This document shows positions 6,258 through 7,694 of a stretch of 7,694 nt of DNA, in pieces; the stretch's first letter is position 1; each line of letters begins with the position of its first letter. The notes below the pieces were generated by a model that saw only the letters and a list, made by a program, of their open reading frames with translations, did no database searches and was not told where the DNA came from. The position numbers were made by a program, and so were the translations under genes. The DNA is from Acidobacteriota bacterium (GTDB lineage Bacteria; Acidobacteriota; Holophagae; Holophagales; Holophagaceae). The stretch is from NCBI GenBank assembly GCA_021778785.1, contig JAJYBX010000082.1, positions 1 through 7,694 on the forward strand, given 5' to 3'.

Positions 6258-6347
6258 GTCCGCTCCTGCGAATCCGCGAACCGGATGGACCTTCCGCGGC
6301 ATCTGATCGAGTATGGCGAATCCCCGCCTTCGAGCGAAAGGAGGCCC

Positions 6348-6863
6348 ATGCGCCCGCTCCTGAAAGGAACCCTCGTGTCCATCCTCACCCTGCTGGCCGG
6401 CAGCGCCCGGGCCGCGATGCCCATGGCGGGCCAGCCCGCACCGGCCTTCCAGTCCCTCGATCAGGATGGACGCCCCATCGCCCTGGCCGATTTCAAGGGC
6501 AAACCCGTGGTGCTCTACTTCTACCCCAAGGACGAGACCCCCGGCTGCACCACGGAGGCCTGCGGCTTCCGGGACGGCTACGCCGCCATCCAGGCCACCG
6601 GGGCGGTGATCCTGGGGGTGAGCGCCGATGATGTTGCGAGCCACAAGGCCTTCGCGGAGAAGTTCCACCTCCCCTTCCGCCTCGTGGCGGATGCGGACCA
6701 CCGGATCATCGACGCCTACGGCGTGCGCATGCCCGTGCTCGGCTGGGCCAAGCGCACCACCTTCCTGGTGGACCGGTCGGGCGTCATCCGCAAGGTGTTC
6801 CAGGGCGTGAATCCCGCCGGACATGCCCAGGAGGTGCTGGCCGCCCTGAAGACCCTCCCTTAA
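6348..6863 (+). CDS. bcp: Exported PrxQ/Bcp-type thiol peroxidase
   Basis: This 171-residue peroxiredoxin reduces hydrogen peroxide and organic hydroperoxides using thiols. A signal peptide is clear: MRPLLK, a hydrophobic stretch (about 7-18), then S-A-R-A before Ala23, so the mature protein should act in the periplasm. The catalytic segment YFYPKDETPGCTTEAC holds peroxidatic Cys67 and resolving Cys72 in the C-x4-C spacing of PrxQ. Thr64 and Arg136 (KRTTFLVD) complete the active site. The rest, including the DAYGV and GVIRKVFQGVNPAGHAQEVL stretches, fits Bcp throughout. The ATG follows AAAGGAGG (6337-6344) at a tight 3-nt spacing. It is divergent from leuB across 90 bp, in which I see no convincing promoter. 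The usual cytoplasmic Bcp is about 150-155 residues, and the excess here is the signal peptide. Its periplasmic reductant is unknown. Confidence 0.92.
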   Translation: MRPLLKGTLVSILTLLAGSARAAMPMAGQPAPAFQSLDQDGRPIALADFKGKPVVLYFYPKDETPGCTTEACGFRDGYAAIQATGAVILGVSADDVASHKAFAEKFHLPFRLVADADHRIIDAYGVRMPVLGWAKRTTFLVDRSGVIRKVFQGVNPAGHAQEVLAALKTLP

Positions 6864-6891
6864 TTCTTCTTAACAACGGGAACTTAGATTG

Positions 6892-6913
6892 AGCCCGGGC
6901 TTCGGCCCGGGCT
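6892..6913 (+). terminator. UUCG-capped hairpin between bcp and the GTPase gene
   Basis: AGCCCGGGC (6892-6900), TTCG, then GCCCGGGCT (6905-6913) form a perfect 9-bp stem with the very stable UUCG tetraloop, 28 nt after the bcp stop. The sequence after it (ATGCTTACCC) has no proper T-tract. It may end bcp transcription. TTGAGC (6889-6894) and TATGCT (6913-6918), 18 bp apart, bracket it and could be the promoter of the next gene. Confidence 0.5.
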
Positions 6914-6946
6914 ATGCTTACCCATCCCCGGAACGAGGACTCAAGG

Positions 6947-7694
6947 ATGGTTTTCTTCAATCACGCCACGCGGCAGATGACGGCGAAGATCGTCTATTAC
7001 GGCCCGGGCCTGTGCGGGAAGACCACCAACCTCAACACCATCTACGGCAAGACGAGCCAGAAGGCCCGCGGCGAGATGGTGAGCCTCAACACCGAGACGG
7101 ACCGCACGCTCTTCTTCGATCTGCTGCCCATGGACGTGGGCATGGTGGGCGGCTTCAAGACCAAGCTCCAGCTCTACACGGTGCCCGGCCAGGTGTTCTA
7201 CAACAGCACCCGCAAGCTCGTGCTCAAGGGCGTGGACGGCATCGTCTTCGTGGTGGACAGCCAGACGGCCATGCTGGACGCCTGCCGCGAGAGCTTCCAG
7301 AACCTGCGGGAGAACTTGAAGGAGCTGGGCCTCCAGGTCGAGGACATCCCCATCGTCTTCCAGTGGAACAAGCGGGACCTCAAGAACGTGGTGCCGGTGG
7401 AGGAACTGGAGGCCGCCTTCAATGCCCGCGGGCTGCCCAGTTTCCAGTCCGTGGCGGCAGACGGATCCGGCGTCTTCGAGACCCTCCGTGGCATCACGAA
7501 GCTGGCCCTGTCCCACATCAAGACCCATGTGCTCGGGGAAGACCAGCCCCCGGCGCCCGCCCCCGCGCCACCCCCCGCGGCCAGGCCGGGCGTGGAGGCG
7601 CTCACCCTGTCGGACCTGCCTTCGGTGACGGACCTCCTGGACATGGAGGCCCCCCGGACCGCCCCTGCCGCCGGCCTGCCGCCAGGGCCCCTGG
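6947..7694 (+). CDS. mglA: MglA-like Ras-superfamily GTPase with C-terminal extension (runs off right edge)
   Basis: This small GTPase resembles Myxococcus MglA, the polarity switch that controls gliding and type IV pilus motility and is regulated by the GAP MglB. Motifs seen are P-loop GPGLCGKT (19-26), switch region TETDRTLFFD (49-58) with Arg53 and Thr54, the MglA-type TVPGQVFYNSTRKLVLKG (78-95) with Thr78 in place of the Ras aspartate and Gln82, then VFVVDSQ (101-106... to Q106) and NKRD (141-144). The GTPase domain ends near residue 195, the whole length of M. xanthus MglA. Here the protein continues for at least 54 more residues: a Pro/Ala linker (about 200-215), then LTLSDLPSVTDLLDME and another Pro-rich part, still open at the window edge. 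ATG 6947 has GAGGA (6935-6939) 7 nt upstream. The fold is certain; a motility role here is inference, since no mglB or motility gene is in view. Confidence 0.9.
   Translation, partial: MVFFNHATRQMTAKIVYYGPGLCGKTTNLNTIYGKTSQKARGEMVSLNTETDRTLFFDLLPMDVGMVGGFKTKLQLYTVPGQVFYNSTRKLVLKGVDGIVFVVDSQTAMLDACRESFQNLRENLKELGLQVEDIPIVFQWNKRDLKNVVPVEELEAAFNARGLPSFQSVAADGSGVFETLRGITKLALSHIKTHVLGEDQPPAPAPAPPPAARPGVEALTLSDLPSVTDLLDMEAPRTAPAAGLPPGPL

Noticed and set aside
5352..6350. Upstream part of the plus-strand frame leading into bcp
   Set aside because: It is antisense to leuB with shadow composition. The true start is ATG 6348, with AAAGGAGG and a signal peptide.
6258..6824. N-terminal extension of leuB to an ATG at 6824
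   Set aside because: This part is antisense to the peroxiredoxin gene and unlike any dehydrogenase N-terminus. GTG 6257 has a good ribosome binding site and gives the family length.
6941..7644. Minus-strand frames opposite the MglA-like GTPase
   Set aside because: The plus strand has intact GTPase motifs and a ribosome binding site; the antisense frames show no domain.

Overview
This is a GC-rich bacterial window (roughly two-thirds G+C by eye) made up mostly of chromosomal housekeeping genes, with no mobile element, CRISPR array or phage signal. A two-subunit KorAB-type 2-oxoacid:ferredoxin oxidoreductase, a divergent LexA, a LeuB resembling the actinobacterial branch and an MglA-type small GTPase occur together. 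That mix suggests an anaerobic or facultative soil or sediment bacterium, perhaps Acidobacteriota of the Holophaga/Geothrix type. The assignment is inference from gene content and protein resemblance; no search was run.

Layout. Bases 1-1090 (minus strand) hold a TetR-family regulator of the CecR/YbiH type, followed by the first 85 codons of an RND-type efflux periplasmic adaptor lipoprotein. A perfect 18-bp palindrome lies 12 bp upstream of the regulator and is the likely operator. Bases 1091-1242 are non-coding. Next, on the minus strand, is a complete tRNA-Ala(CGC) with its own sigma70-like promoter and a terminator hairpin. Bases 1454-4328 (minus) carry korA-korB, separated by 13 bp and each with a good ribosome binding site.

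The 4329-4540 region is a divergent control region between korA and lexA. It contains a 19-bp inverted repeat and a lexA promoter whose -35/-10 spacer is largely filled by a 15-bp palindrome, which I propose as the LexA operator of this lineage. lexA (plus) runs convergently into leuB (minus) with 10 bp between the stop codons. leuB is divergent from a secreted PrxQ/Bcp-type peroxiredoxin (plus). A UUCG-capped hairpin separates that gene from an MglA-like GTPase with a Pro/Ala-rich C-terminal extension, which runs off the right edge.

How the parts fit. The tetR-adaptor unit looks like a self-regulated efflux operon. KorAB supplies low-potential electron chemistry around the TCA cycle. LexA controls DNA-damage responses. 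LeuB serves leucine biosynthesis. The exported peroxiredoxin deals with peroxides in the envelope, and MglA is a polarity or motility switch. I see no new multi-gene system here. The most interesting signals are regulatory: the proposed LexA and TetR operators, and the lack of a well-placed Shine-Dalgarno for both repressors while every other gene has one.
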